In this document: positions 1 through 5,666 of the stretch, piece after piece
Layout of the letters: each line of letters starts with the position of its first letter
How positions within the stretch are numbered: position 1 is the first letter of the stretch
From: Promicromonosporaceae bacterium
Lineage (GTDB): Bacteria > Actinomycetota > Actinomycetes > Actinomycetales > Cellulomonadaceae
NCBI GenBank assembly: GCA_009780755.1
Contig: WQZL01000082.1
Span: forward strand, 1 to 10,418
Length of the DNA stretch: 10,418 nucleotides
Direction of reading: 5' to 3'
Made by a program: the position numbers and the translations under genes
Notes under the pieces: generated by a model
Seen by the model: the letters and a program-made list of their open reading frames with translations, nothing else
Database searches by the model: none
Told to the model about the DNA's origin: nothing

Positions 1-393
1 AGACGCACCCAAAATCGCACCCAGGTCTTTAATGACCGCACGCGCAGCATCGAAACTAGGCAACGCCCCAGGCTTCACATCCAAATCGGCCCACAGGGCA
101 GCCAAGCGCGTCACATCGACGGCTCTACCAGGCCCCGTAGTGCCAGGCCGCACAGGATTGACCCCGTGATACACATGAGCGCCCTCCGCCACCCTGGCAA
201 CCACAGCCAGCACGGCCTCAGGATCATCGCCCAAGGTGATCGCCTCGGACAGGAACGGAGCATAAGGATCGGGCATCTGGTGACAAATGACCACCGTCTC
301 ACCCGGACGATGCAAAACGGCGAACAGGGCGCCAGGAGGTACGGCCACGCTGTCGACGGCGCCGCTGGTTGTGGTGTGGTTGTTGCCGATCAT
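1..393 (-). CDS. Primase/polymerase-like replication protein, N-terminal part (runs off the window)
   Basis: An open frame of 131 codons starts with ATG at 393 and continues past base 1 without a stop, so only the N-terminus is present. The translated fragment contains VYHGVNPVRPG (about residues 74-84) and LWADLDVKPGA (100-110). The second resembles the acidic D-L-D catalytic motif of archaeo-eukaryotic-type primase/polymerase domains found in replication proteins of actinobacterial plasmids, phages and integrative elements. It probably primes or initiates replication of the excised element. Its ATG overlaps the TGA of the upstream helix-turn-helix gene (ATGA, 390-393), so the two are probably translationally coupled. 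The family call rests on two short motifs in an incomplete protein. A non-catalytic relative is possible, and any C-terminal helicase or DNA-binding domain lies outside the window. Confidence 0.72.
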   Translation of the reverse strand, partial: MIGNNHTTTSGAVDSVAVPPGALFAVLHRPGETVVICHQMPDPYAPFLSEAITLGDDPEAVLAVVARVAEGAHVYHGVNPVRPGTTGPGRAVDVTRLAALWADLDVKPGALPSFDAARAVIKDLGAILGAS

Positions 394-629
394 CGCGCCG
401 CCCCCGTAACAGGAGTGAGCCAATCCAGCAGCGCCTCACGAGGAACCCGAATAGGGCGGGTATCTCGCAGGGTGCCAGGGCGGCGGACGCCGAGACGGAC
501 GGCGTATAGCTCACCTCGTGCGATGGCGTCGCGGAGCATCCTCTGGCTACAGAGACCAGTGGCTTCGATCTGTTGAAGGGACGCAAAATAAGGTAGTGCG
601 TCAACGAATGGGACGGGGGTTCCGGGCAC
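390..629 (-). CDS. Excisionase-like helix-turn-helix DNA-binding protein
   Basis: A small basic protein of 79 residues from a GTG at 629. I chose this start because GGAAAGAG (635-642) lies about 7 bases upstream; a TTG at 674 would add 15 residues. The core reads as a winged helix-turn-helix of the MerR/AlpA/Xis kind: SLQQIEATGLCSQRMLRDAIA (helix-turn-helix), then GELYAVRLG and a second strand, ending in PIRVPREALLDWL, the usual close of this fold. Such proteins bend DNA at att sites for excision or act as element regulators. It overlaps the primase-like gene by 4 bases and lies on the same strand as the integrase, as in actinomycete integrative elements, though here cargo separates the two. 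The excisionase role is inferred from fold and context; a plain repressor is the alternative. Confidence 0.68.
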   Translation of the reverse strand: MPGTPVPFVDALPYFASLQQIEATGLCSQRMLRDAIARGELYAVRLGVRRPGTLRDTRPIRVPREALLDWLTPVTGAAR

Positions 630-693
630 GACAACTCTTTCCGAGTCGCACGGGCCTGAAGTCGGCACTGGCAATACACCGCTGGACCATCCA

Positions 694-722
694 CCGAGGA
701 AAAAACTCGGTAGCGGGCTACC
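694..722. promoter_or_regulatory. Two adjoining inverted repeats between excisionase and antitoxin genes (possible operator)
   Basis: A stem CCGAG (694-698) / CTCGG (706-710) with an A-rich 7-base loop runs directly into a second inverted repeat, GGTAGC-GG-GCTACC (709-722), with perfect 6-base arms. The pair lies in the gap between the divergent excisionase gene (minus) and the antitoxin gene (plus). That is where an autoregulatory ParD-type or element-encoded repressor would bind. I see no convincing -35/-10 pair around it, and the binding protein is unknown. Confidence 0.4.
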
Positions 723-757
723 ACAGGTCTCGCCGGGCCTTCCCGCCAGGAGGCGCG

Positions 758-1054
758 ATGTGGGATACTGGGCGCATGACCGCAGTGATGGAGGCTCCGA
801 CGTTCCACCGTTGGGTGGATCGACTCAGTTCTGCCCAACTTGACCGCTTGCGGGTTATGGTCAGCCGTGACGGCGAGTTGCCCTCCATTGAGGATGAGGC
901 GATGGCGTCAACCGATGAGGCTGTTGAGACCTGGCTGCGCGAGACGGTGCTTCCGGTCCATCAGCGGGTTGCCGCTGGCGGTGGCCGCCGGGTCACCCTC
1001 GATGAGTCACGCGCCAGGATCAGCGCTCGGTTGGCTGCGGTCGCCGCGTCGTGA
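758..1054 (+). CDS. ParD-like antitoxin of a type II toxin-antitoxin pair
   Basis: A 98-residue acidic protein from ATG 758, which follows a perfect AGGAGG (748-753) at a short spacing of 4. An ATG at 776 (92 residues) is the alternative: it has GATACT (764-769) six bases upstream and could serve a leaderless message. The C-terminal half, AVETWLRETVLPVHQRVAAG and a following arginine-rich helix, matches the toxin-wrapping tail of small ParD-type antitoxins (WLREEV...P..D pattern). The N-terminal half (FHRWVDRLSSAQLDRLRVMV) is predicted helical and would be the dimerising and DNA-binding part. Its TGA overlaps the GTG of the toxin gene (GTGA, 1051-1054), the usual coupling that keeps antitoxin in excess. 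The protein should neutralise the toxin and repress its own promoter, possibly through the palindromes at 694-722. Confidence 0.75.
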   Translation: MWDTGRMTAVMEAPTFHRWVDRLSSAQLDRLRVMVSRDGELPSIEDEAMASTDEAVETWLRETVLPVHQRVAAGGGRRVTLDESRARISARLAAVAAS

Positions 1055-1356
1055 ACCGGTACACCGTCGACCTTGATGAGGCAGCCCACCAGCAACTAGA
1101 TGACATCGCGGCTTACATCGCCGAGCGGGATGGCCCGGCCTCGGCCCTCCAGTACACCGACCGCATCCACGACGCCTGCCGTGAACTGGGCCTGTTCCCA
1201 CGACGCTCCAAGCAGCGCCCCGACCTCGCCCCCGGCTTGTATGTGACCGGCTTCGAGCGGCGCATCACGATTACCTACACCATCGACGAGGCAGAGTCGA
1301 TCGTGTGGATCACCGGCATCTACTACGGCGGGCAAGACTGGGAAGCCCGGCACTGA
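1051..1356 (+). CDS. RelE/ParE-superfamily toxin
   Basis: A 101-residue protein starting at a GTG that overlaps the antitoxin stop. The layout is that of a ParE toxin: an N-terminal strand (YTVDLDEAAHQQLDDI), two helices (AAYIAERDGPASALQYTDRI, then HDACRELGLFP), then the strands DLAPGLYVTGFERRITITYTI and SIVWITGIYYGGQDWEA. The G..V..F.RRI.I.Y.ID pattern and the final I..GG.DWEA are typical of the family. ParE members usually poison gyrase and RelE members cleave mRNA at the ribosome. ParE-like features fit better, because the RelE-type catalytic tail is not evident, but the target cannot be read from sequence. The gene is full length and appears intact. It converges on the membrane hydrolase gene, with a 20-base gap and no clear terminator. 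Confidence 0.82.
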   Translation: MNRYTVDLDEAAHQQLDDIAAYIAERDGPASALQYTDRIHDACRELGLFPRRSKQRPDLAPGLYVTGFERRITITYTIDEAESIVWITGIYYGGQDWEARH

Positions 1357-1376
1357 TCACGCCATTCACCAACGCA

Positions 1377-2849
1377 CTACAGCAGGTTCAACGTCTGATT
1401 CCCAACGCAGTACAGAAGACTGAAGGCAGCGGCCAGGATGAGGAACGTCACTAGCCACCTACGCTTCCGGGAGACGTTTTGCCCTGATGAGACATTGATC
1501 TGAGATTCGCCGTCGGCAAGCATCACTATTGCCGCACCGGCATGAGGGGTCTCCCAGAATCGCTTCCTATGTTCCGACAGATCCAGAACTTCACATAAGG
1601 AGCCTCGCGGAATCGTAACGACGGACTGATGAGCCAAGCCAACCCCGAAAGACACCGGATCGAACGCGGACCTGACGAAAACAGTGGGACAATCTGGCCA
1701 CCGCTCGACATCGGGTGGCCGTCGCACTGCCCGAGAGAGGACAAACATCATGATCACTGCGGCCAGGCATGCAACCAGTAACTGCCCCCAGGTCCCCCAA
1801 TCCCACAACATTGAGTATGTCAACTGCATGAGCATGTCCGGCCACTGCAACAAATCGTGATCACGCACGATCGACACAAACGAGCCAATAAAGAATCTCA
1901 CGTCGGAAATCATCAAGCTTGCTATCCACGCAACATAGACCGGAGTTGCCGTCGCGAAAAACCACAAGAACACGATTAGCCAGCGGGTCATCTCGATTGT
2001 GCGAAGGAGACCGAGTTGCGATTCGCCAGAGGCGACTGAGATAAACCCGTCAACCTCAGGAACACGAAGAAGTGCTCGCCTTGATATGTCCGCTCCTTGA
2101 GAGTGGGCCACAACAACTACTCGGCCATGCTTGTTTCGCATCTCTCGGATTCGCTCGCAAATCTCGGATACAATAACATCACCATCTGCGTCGCCAACAT
2201 ACCCCAGCACATTCCCGAAATACTTGACTAACAGAACATCTATTCTAGATACGAAACTAGAACCACCCGCGACGATCTTCAAGAGCGGATAAATGAGCAG
2301 CATTATCAGGCATGCGACAAGCAGCGGAAAGAACAAGGCCAGTGAGGCAAACAGCACAGTGATGTGCGGGGTGAACTCCTTGAATGGGGCAATTAATACC
2401 GACAAGACATGCTCGGAACTCGCCTCCTCTTCCTCGGGGTGGTGACTCTCGTAGCGTCGGCTCCAGGAAACAGCAGCAAGCAACGGCAAAACCGGCACGA
2501 CACCCAACAGGCGCATCCAAACCACCCAAGATGATCGATGAGTCAAACTAGAAACCCAGTTTGCTTCCTCGAAATGCAACGTCAAGCCATCGCGCTTCAG
2601 GTTAAAAGTGCTGGATGTTGTGTCGTCTCCGTCCGCGACATTTGCCTTTGACAAGACTCCGCCCTCCAAGTCCGCCGCTAGCCGCACAGTGTTCACGACC
2701 CCCGCAAGAGTTGCCCCCGCTTCCGGTTCACCGATTCCGTGCACGACCAGGATCCCCACTTCGACCTTGGGATCCGACATCTGAGCGCGGCGTGGCGTGC
2801 GCTGAGTCTGATCGTGAGACTTGGTGGTGTGAGTCTGATGCATCTCCAT
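1377..2849 (-). CDS. Multi-pass membrane protein with alpha/beta-hydrolase (lipase/esterase-like) fold
   Basis: About 490 residues from ATG 2849, which has AAGGTG 6 bases upstream. ATG 2780 would give a start at MSDPKVEVGILVVHGIGEP, and longer starts run across a ParE remnant. Counting from 2849, VVHGIGEPEAG (35-45) fits the first strand and oxyanion turn of alpha/beta hydrolases. VVVVAHSQGAD (244-254) is the nucleophile elbow, with Ser250 in AHSQG. FDPVSF (Asp397) and a later His (about 427 or 436) could complete the triad. Hydrophobic spans near 112-129, 164-192, 289-314, 356-372 and 465-482 indicate about five membrane helices interleaved with the hydrolase core, so it probably acts at the membrane on a lipid or ester. 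The substrate is unknown. Base composition is visibly lower in GC than the neighbouring genes, and its place between integrase and excisionase marks it as element cargo. Confidence 0.72.
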   Translation of the reverse strand: MEMHQTHTTKSHDQTQRTPRRAQMSDPKVEVGILVVHGIGEPEAGATLAGVVNTVRLAADLEGGVLSKANVADGDDTTSSTFNLKRDGLTLHFEEANWVSSLTHRSSWVVWMRLLGVVPVLPLLAAVSWSRRYESHHPEEEEASSEHVLSVLIAPFKEFTPHITVLFASLALFFPLLVACLIMLLIYPLLKIVAGGSSFVSRIDVLLVKYFGNVLGYVGDADGDVIVSEICERIREMRNKHGRVVVVAHSQGADISRRALLRVPEVDGFISVASGESQLGLLRTIEMTRWLIVFLWFFATATPVYVAWIASLMISDVRFFIGSFVSIVRDHDLLQWPDMLMQLTYSMLWDWGTWGQLLVACLAAVIMMFVLSRAVRRPPDVERWPDCPTVFVRSAFDPVSFGVGLAHQSVVTIPRGSLCEVLDLSEHRKRFWETPHAGAAIVMLADGESQINVSSGQNVSRKRRWLVTFLILAAAFSLLYCVGNQTLNLL

Positions 2850-2859
2850 ATCGGACACC

Positions 2860-2987
2860 TTGCCACAGACGTCTGACACTATCGGCTTCGAGGGGCGGGG
2901 AACCATCAGTTGCCGCATGGACAACAAGTCGATGACAGTGACTGTGCTCGCAGTCCACCCTGGTCGCAGGACTGGGAAGCCCTGTAG
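2860..2987 (+). pseudogene. Remnant of a second ParE toxin gene (C-terminal tail, frameshifted)
   Basis: Reading plus-strand codons from 2860 gives GTISCRMDNKSMTVTVLAVHPGRR, which looks like the last two strands of a ParE toxin. The family's usual ending then follows in the next frame: codons from 2970 read DWEAL and a TAG at 2985-2987. Adding one G to AGGAC (2968-2972) would restore ...HPGRRDWEAL. The intact toxin at 1051-1356 ends with the same DWEA motif, and gactgggaagccc occurs in both (1336-1348 and 2970-2982). The rest of the tail differs, so this is a different family member and not a recent copy. No start, N-terminal half or antitoxin remains; a TGA at 2836-2838 closes the frame upstream. 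The call depends on a short stretch. Confidence 0.55.
2866..2875. repeat. 10-base palindrome CAGACGTCTG
   Basis: A perfect 10-base palindrome lies 16 bases upstream of the ATG at 2849, between a GATAGT (minus strand, 2877-2882, weak -10 resemblance) and the AAGGTG ribosome-binding site (2855-2860). It could be an operator for the hydrolase gene, but it also lies inside the ParE remnant and may be chance. Confidence 0.25.
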
Positions 2988-3025
2988 TAGCAGCCTGGCC
3001 CGGCGGGACCGCCCGCACCACCTGC

Positions 3026-4309
3026 TCAGCGAGCCAGTGCGACCACGTTGGAGGGCTGACTCGGCGCGATGGGGCGTTGTAGGAGGTTGGCTGTGGCCGT
3101 GTCGGCTCCGTTGGTGAGTTTGACGTAGTGGGCCATTGCCCGGACATCGGACCAGCCTCCCGCGCGCTGGACTACGAACGTGGAGGCGCCTTCTTTGAGC
3201 AGGGTGGTGGCGTAGTAGGCGCGGAGGTCATGCTCGCGGACCACGGAGACCCATTTGCCTATCTTTTCGATGCGCTGGCCAAGCCCGCCGTGGGGGCCGG
3301 GCTTGTCGCGCCGCCAGGGGTCGGTGCCTTCCATGCGCTTACCCTTAGCATCCTCCAGCCACCGCACCCCAGCGGCGATGCGGGCGCGGTCCCAGGCCCG
3401 GAGCCATGCCATGTCCGCATACTCCGATACCCCACCAGAGGGAAACAACAGGTTTTTGGGGAAGGGGCCAACGTGTGTGTCCAGGTGGGCGGTCACGTCA
3501 TCGGTCAGCCAGGAGGGCAGGGCGACTTCACGCACTCCGGCGTCTGATTTGGGGTCGCCGGTGATCCACTCACCAGCCACTCGTAAGGCTTGCTCGGTGA
3601 CCGAGGCCACGTAATGCCCCTCAGCGGTGAGGTTGAGGTCCGCGCGCCGCAACCCCCGCCACTCAGACAACCGCAGCCCGCCAAAGGCCGCAAGTTGCAC
3701 GGCCAGCTTGAAGCGCGGGGCGATCACATCCAGGATCACGGCCAGCTCCTCACTCGTGGGCGGGCGGTGCAGACGCCCGGTCTTGGAGCGGGTCAACTCT
3801 GATGGGCACGGGTTGGCCGCGATCACGCCGTCAGCAGCGGCAGTGCCGAGGATCGCCCGCAGCGTCCTAGCCTCTAGCCCAGCCTGGGCGGCACCGGAAT
3901 CCCGGGTGCGATCAGCGTGCCACTTACGGATCATGGTCACGGTCAGGTCGGTCATGCGGGTGCTACGGAACCTGGCCAGACCCCGGGTGATTACATCCTG
4001 GTACATCTCCTGGGTCCGAAGCCTAAGTGTCTCACCCTTCTTGGTCCGCCGCTGCGCCAACCAGGTCGTGGCATACGGGCCGAAGGTTTCAGCCTGAATC
4101 ACATACGGCGACTTCCACACCTCACGCCGAATCTGCCCTTGGACCTCGGTCAACCAAGTCTCAGCATCAACCTTCGCAGGGTAGGTCTTAGAAGCGACGT
4201 GACGCTGCCCATCAGGTTCGACGTATGAGGCGCGGTAGTTGCCAGAGGGCTTTGCGCTCAATCGTGCCGAACGACCTCCTGGTGATCGGACGAACCGGCC
4301 CCAACACAT
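3026..4309 (-). CDS. Tyrosine recombinase (phage-type integrase), apparent N-terminal frameshift
   Basis: The uninterrupted frame from ATG 4309 encodes 427 residues. An N-terminal Arm-type DNA-binding region (PSGNYRASYVEPDGQR, about 21-36) is followed by a SAM-like core-binding domain (about 74-170) and the catalytic domain. All catalytic residues are visible: Arg213 in FGGLRLSEWRGL, Lys254 in GDPKSDAG, His360 and Arg363 in REHDLRAYYATTLL, Trp386 in GGWSDVRAM, and nucleophile Tyr395 in AHYVKLT. The enzyme would integrate and excise the element by site-specific recombination. The first 20 residues (MCWGRFVRSPGG...) look out of frame. A natural N-terminus with a good ribosome-binding site lies one base out of register upstream (see 4251-4340), so the gene is probably frameshifted, or the sequence has a one-base error. 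If translated from 4309, the catalytic parts would still be made. Confidence 0.9.
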   Translation of the reverse strand: MCWGRFVRSPGGRSARLSAKPSGNYRASYVEPDGQRHVASKTYPAKVDAETWLTEVQGQIRREVWKSPYVIQAETFGPYATTWLAQRRTKKGETLRLRTQEMYQDVITRGLARFRSTRMTDLTVTMIRKWHADRTRDSGAAQAGLEARTLRAILGTAAADGVIAANPCPSELTRSKTGRLHRPPTSEELAVILDVIAPRFKLAVQLAAFGGLRLSEWRGLRRADLNLTAEGHYVASVTEQALRVAGEWITGDPKSDAGVREVALPSWLTDDVTAHLDTHVGPFPKNLLFPSGGVSEYADMAWLRAWDRARIAAGVRWLEDAKGKRMEGTDPWRRDKPGPHGGLGQRIEKIGKWVSVVREHDLRAYYATTLLKEGASTFVVQRAGGWSDVRAMAHYVKLTNGADTATANLLQRPIAPSQPSNVVALAR

Positions 4310-4340
4310 CCGTCGTGGTATTAGCCCTACCCCGCGCCAT
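4251..4340 (-). pseudogene. Original integrase N-terminus, separated by a one-base frameshift
   Basis: An ATG at 4340 preceded by GGGAGGGGG (4347-4355 on the opposite strand) opens a frame reading MARGRANTTTDVLGPV... through RRSFGTIERK. After that it departs into unrelated residues and stops after 42 codons. Joining RRSFGTIERK to PSGNYRASY, one base out of frame, gives a normal integrase N-terminus of the RxFGxIxxxPSGxYxA type. The change can be placed in the run TTT at 4251-4253 (AAA on the coding strand), where AAG-CCC has become AAAG-CCC. The repaired protein would be about 437 residues. The upstream ATG 4309 of the other frame has no visible ribosome-binding site. Confidence 0.7.
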
Positions 4341-4370
4341 GATCTACCCCCTCCCTGCCGAGGAATCCTT

Positions 4371-4397
4371 AGTCACCGGTGACTCCACGGTGACTCC
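4371..4397. promoter_or_regulatory. Palindrome plus direct repeat upstream of the integrase (possible operator)
   Basis: AGTCACCGGTGACT (4371-4384) is a perfect 14-base palindrome. Its right half belongs to CGGTGACTCC (4377-4386), which is repeated exactly at 4388-4397 with an 11-base period, about one helical turn. The array sits 31-57 bases upstream of the integrase ATG at 4340, where a repressor or an integrase arm-site protein would bind. The ligand is unknown. Confidence 0.45.
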
Positions 4398-4655
4398 CGA
4401 ACATGTCGGAGATGCCCTATGGGCGGGCACTGTCAGGTTGTCGTGCTAGCCGACGCCCCTTGGAGGCATCTGGCTACGGCGCGACTCGCCATCGAAGCTC
4501 GCTCAACGCAGCCGCAACCCACCTCACCACCGGTTGACAAACATAGAAGAGTCGGTTCAGACCCCTAGGGGGTCAGTTTTCAGGGAGAGTTGATAATAGC
4601 TAGTGAACAGCCCTGTATGATATCAGTGGCAACAATCACAGAAAGGCGTAAAAGC
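4398..4655. other. Gene-free border region with promoter-like elements
   Basis: This spacer separates the integrase from the next plus-strand gene. It holds a perfect TTGACA (4534-4539) with no good -10 at 16-18 bases, a hairpin-forming GACCCC-TAG-GGGGTC (4560-4574) followed by AGTTTT, and a TATGAT hexamer (4616-4621) that could be the -10 for the gene at 4656. The right attachment site of the integrative element would be expected in or near here, but I find no tRNA gene or tRNA 3' end, and the partner att copy is outside the window. Confidence 0.3.
4560..4580 (+). terminator. Hairpin with short T-run (possible terminator or att/operator element)
   Basis: GACCCC (4560-4565) and GGGGTC (4569-4574) form a 6-base GC-rich stem around TAG, followed by AGTTTT. 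The shape suits a weak Rho-independent terminator on the plus strand, but no plus-strand gene ends just before it. A binding site or recombination core is equally possible. Confidence 0.25.
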
Positions 4656-5666
4656 ATGAGCAACTCTCCGAGAAGCAGCACCCGACAAAAAGTCCTGGCA
4701 GCACTGGGAAGTCTAGTTCTAGCTGCCACGACCGGGATCGTGGGAGCTATCGCTGGCCGCGTGGGCGGAGAGCAATCTAGTCAGCGAGACACTATCGAAT
4801 TCTTATCACTGCGTTTCAACTCGGTTGACAACGATATGCAATATGAGCAAGCGTTAGCGATGATTTATGAGGAGAGCCTGCTCCTACAGGAGCAAGTGCT
4901 TAATCTCGAAGGACAAGTGCTTGCCCTTAAAGGGGAGGTATCCCGAGTGCAAGACGAGGCGGCGCAGGCTCAAGCTGAAATAACTACTCGCGACGAAACA
5001 CGCATGCAGCAAGCTCAAGATCATGTAAATAATGGAAACTATCAAGCCGCAATTCAACTCCTTACTGTGATCACGCCAGAGCAGTCAGAAGCTCGCATAC
5101 TATTAGATCAGGAAATCACAGCGTTCGAACTACAGGTAACAGGACAGGTAGCAATATTGCTCACCGAACGGCAACATGATGAAGCCCATACCTTAGTGTC
5201 TGATGCAATTAGACTTCTGCCCAGCAGTACGGCACTCCAAGCCTTGCAAGATGAAATCGAATCCAGGCGCACACGAACCGGACCACTAGTGACGCAAGCG
5301 GCCCCCTACGGAGGTTCCAATAGTCGCATTGAAGAACGCGTTAACATGGGAGGCATTTCATACCGAAATGTAATGCTCTATTACTCCAACCGCAACTCTA
5401 TAAGAGTAACGGCGTTTTCATATCACAATCTGGAGGCGCGCTTTCAGCTTCTGGCCGGGTATGTTGGTCACGTCGATGGCACTGCCGCATACAATGTAAC
5501 TCTTATCATCCGCGGTGATGGTGAAATTTTGTATGAGCGCGAAGTAAGAGCTCGCGCTCTTCCGGTTCCCATTTCCGTGCCTGTAGAGGGCGTAAGGGAA
5601 CTTCGCATAGAAATCGGCACCTTTCGCCAAGGTGCACAATATGCGCTTGCCTTGACTTTTGAATAA
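4656..5666 (+). CDS. Membrane-anchored coiled-coil protein with NPCBM-like C-terminal domain
   Basis: A 336-residue protein from ATG 4656, preceded by GAAAGG (4641-4646) at a spacing of 9; an in-frame TTG at 4590 lies upstream of the likely -10 (TATGAT 4616-4621) and is rejected. Residues 13-35 form a single membrane helix after a short basic N-terminus. Residues 72-115 have heptads typical of a coiled coil (EQVLNLEGQVLALKGEV). Residues 116-203 look like two helical TPR-like units (NNGNYQAAIQLL, ERQHDEAHTLV). Residues 231-336 resemble an NPCBM/NEW2 domain: ISYRNVMLYY, FQLLAGYVGHVDG, VTLIIRGDGEILYE and VPVEGVRELRIEIG match the usual pattern of a carbohydrate-binding-like beta-sandwich. It probably displays this domain outside the membrane or binds a partner there; the function is unknown. 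Codon use is AT-richer than in the surrounding genes, which suggests acquisition. Confidence 0.75.
   Translation: MSNSPRSSTRQKVLAALGSLVLAATTGIVGAIAGRVGGEQSSQRDTIEFLSLRFNSVDNDMQYEQALAMIYEESLLLQEQVLNLEGQVLALKGEVSRVQDEAAQAQAEITTRDETRMQQAQDHVNNGNYQAAIQLLTVITPEQSEARILLDQEITAFELQVTGQVAILLTERQHDEAHTLVSDAIRLLPSSTALQALQDEIESRRTRTGPLVTQAAPYGGSNSRIEERVNMGGISYRNVMLYYSNRNSIRVTAFSYHNLEARFQLLAGYVGHVDGTAAYNVTLIIRGDGEILYEREVRARALPVPISVPVEGVRELRIEIGTFRQGAQYALALTFE

Noticed and set aside
518..757. 80-codon N-terminal extension of the antitoxin frame
   Set aside because: It runs across the excisionase gene and the palindromes. The family starts near 758-776, where AGGAGG or a leaderless promoter is available.
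299..838. 179-codon minus-strand frame overlapping excisionase and antitoxin genes
   Set aside because: It covers two better-supported genes in other frames, and its translation is Arg/Ser/Pro-rich without family resemblance.
1336..2982. 13-base direct repeat gactgggaagccc as a target duplication around the hydrolase gene
   Set aside because: Both copies encode the conserved DWEA ending of ParE proteins, so shared ancestry explains the match better than an insertion duplication.
3128..4228. Several long plus-strand open frames opposite the integrase
   Set aside because: They are antisense to a gene with all catalytic motifs, overlap each other in different frames, and have no recognisable domains or ribosome-binding sites.
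4545..4575. GGTTCAGACCCC resembling a tRNA T-arm near the integrase
   Set aside because: The flanking bases do not form a T-stem, and no anticodon or D-arm is found nearby, so a tRNA-type att site is not supported.
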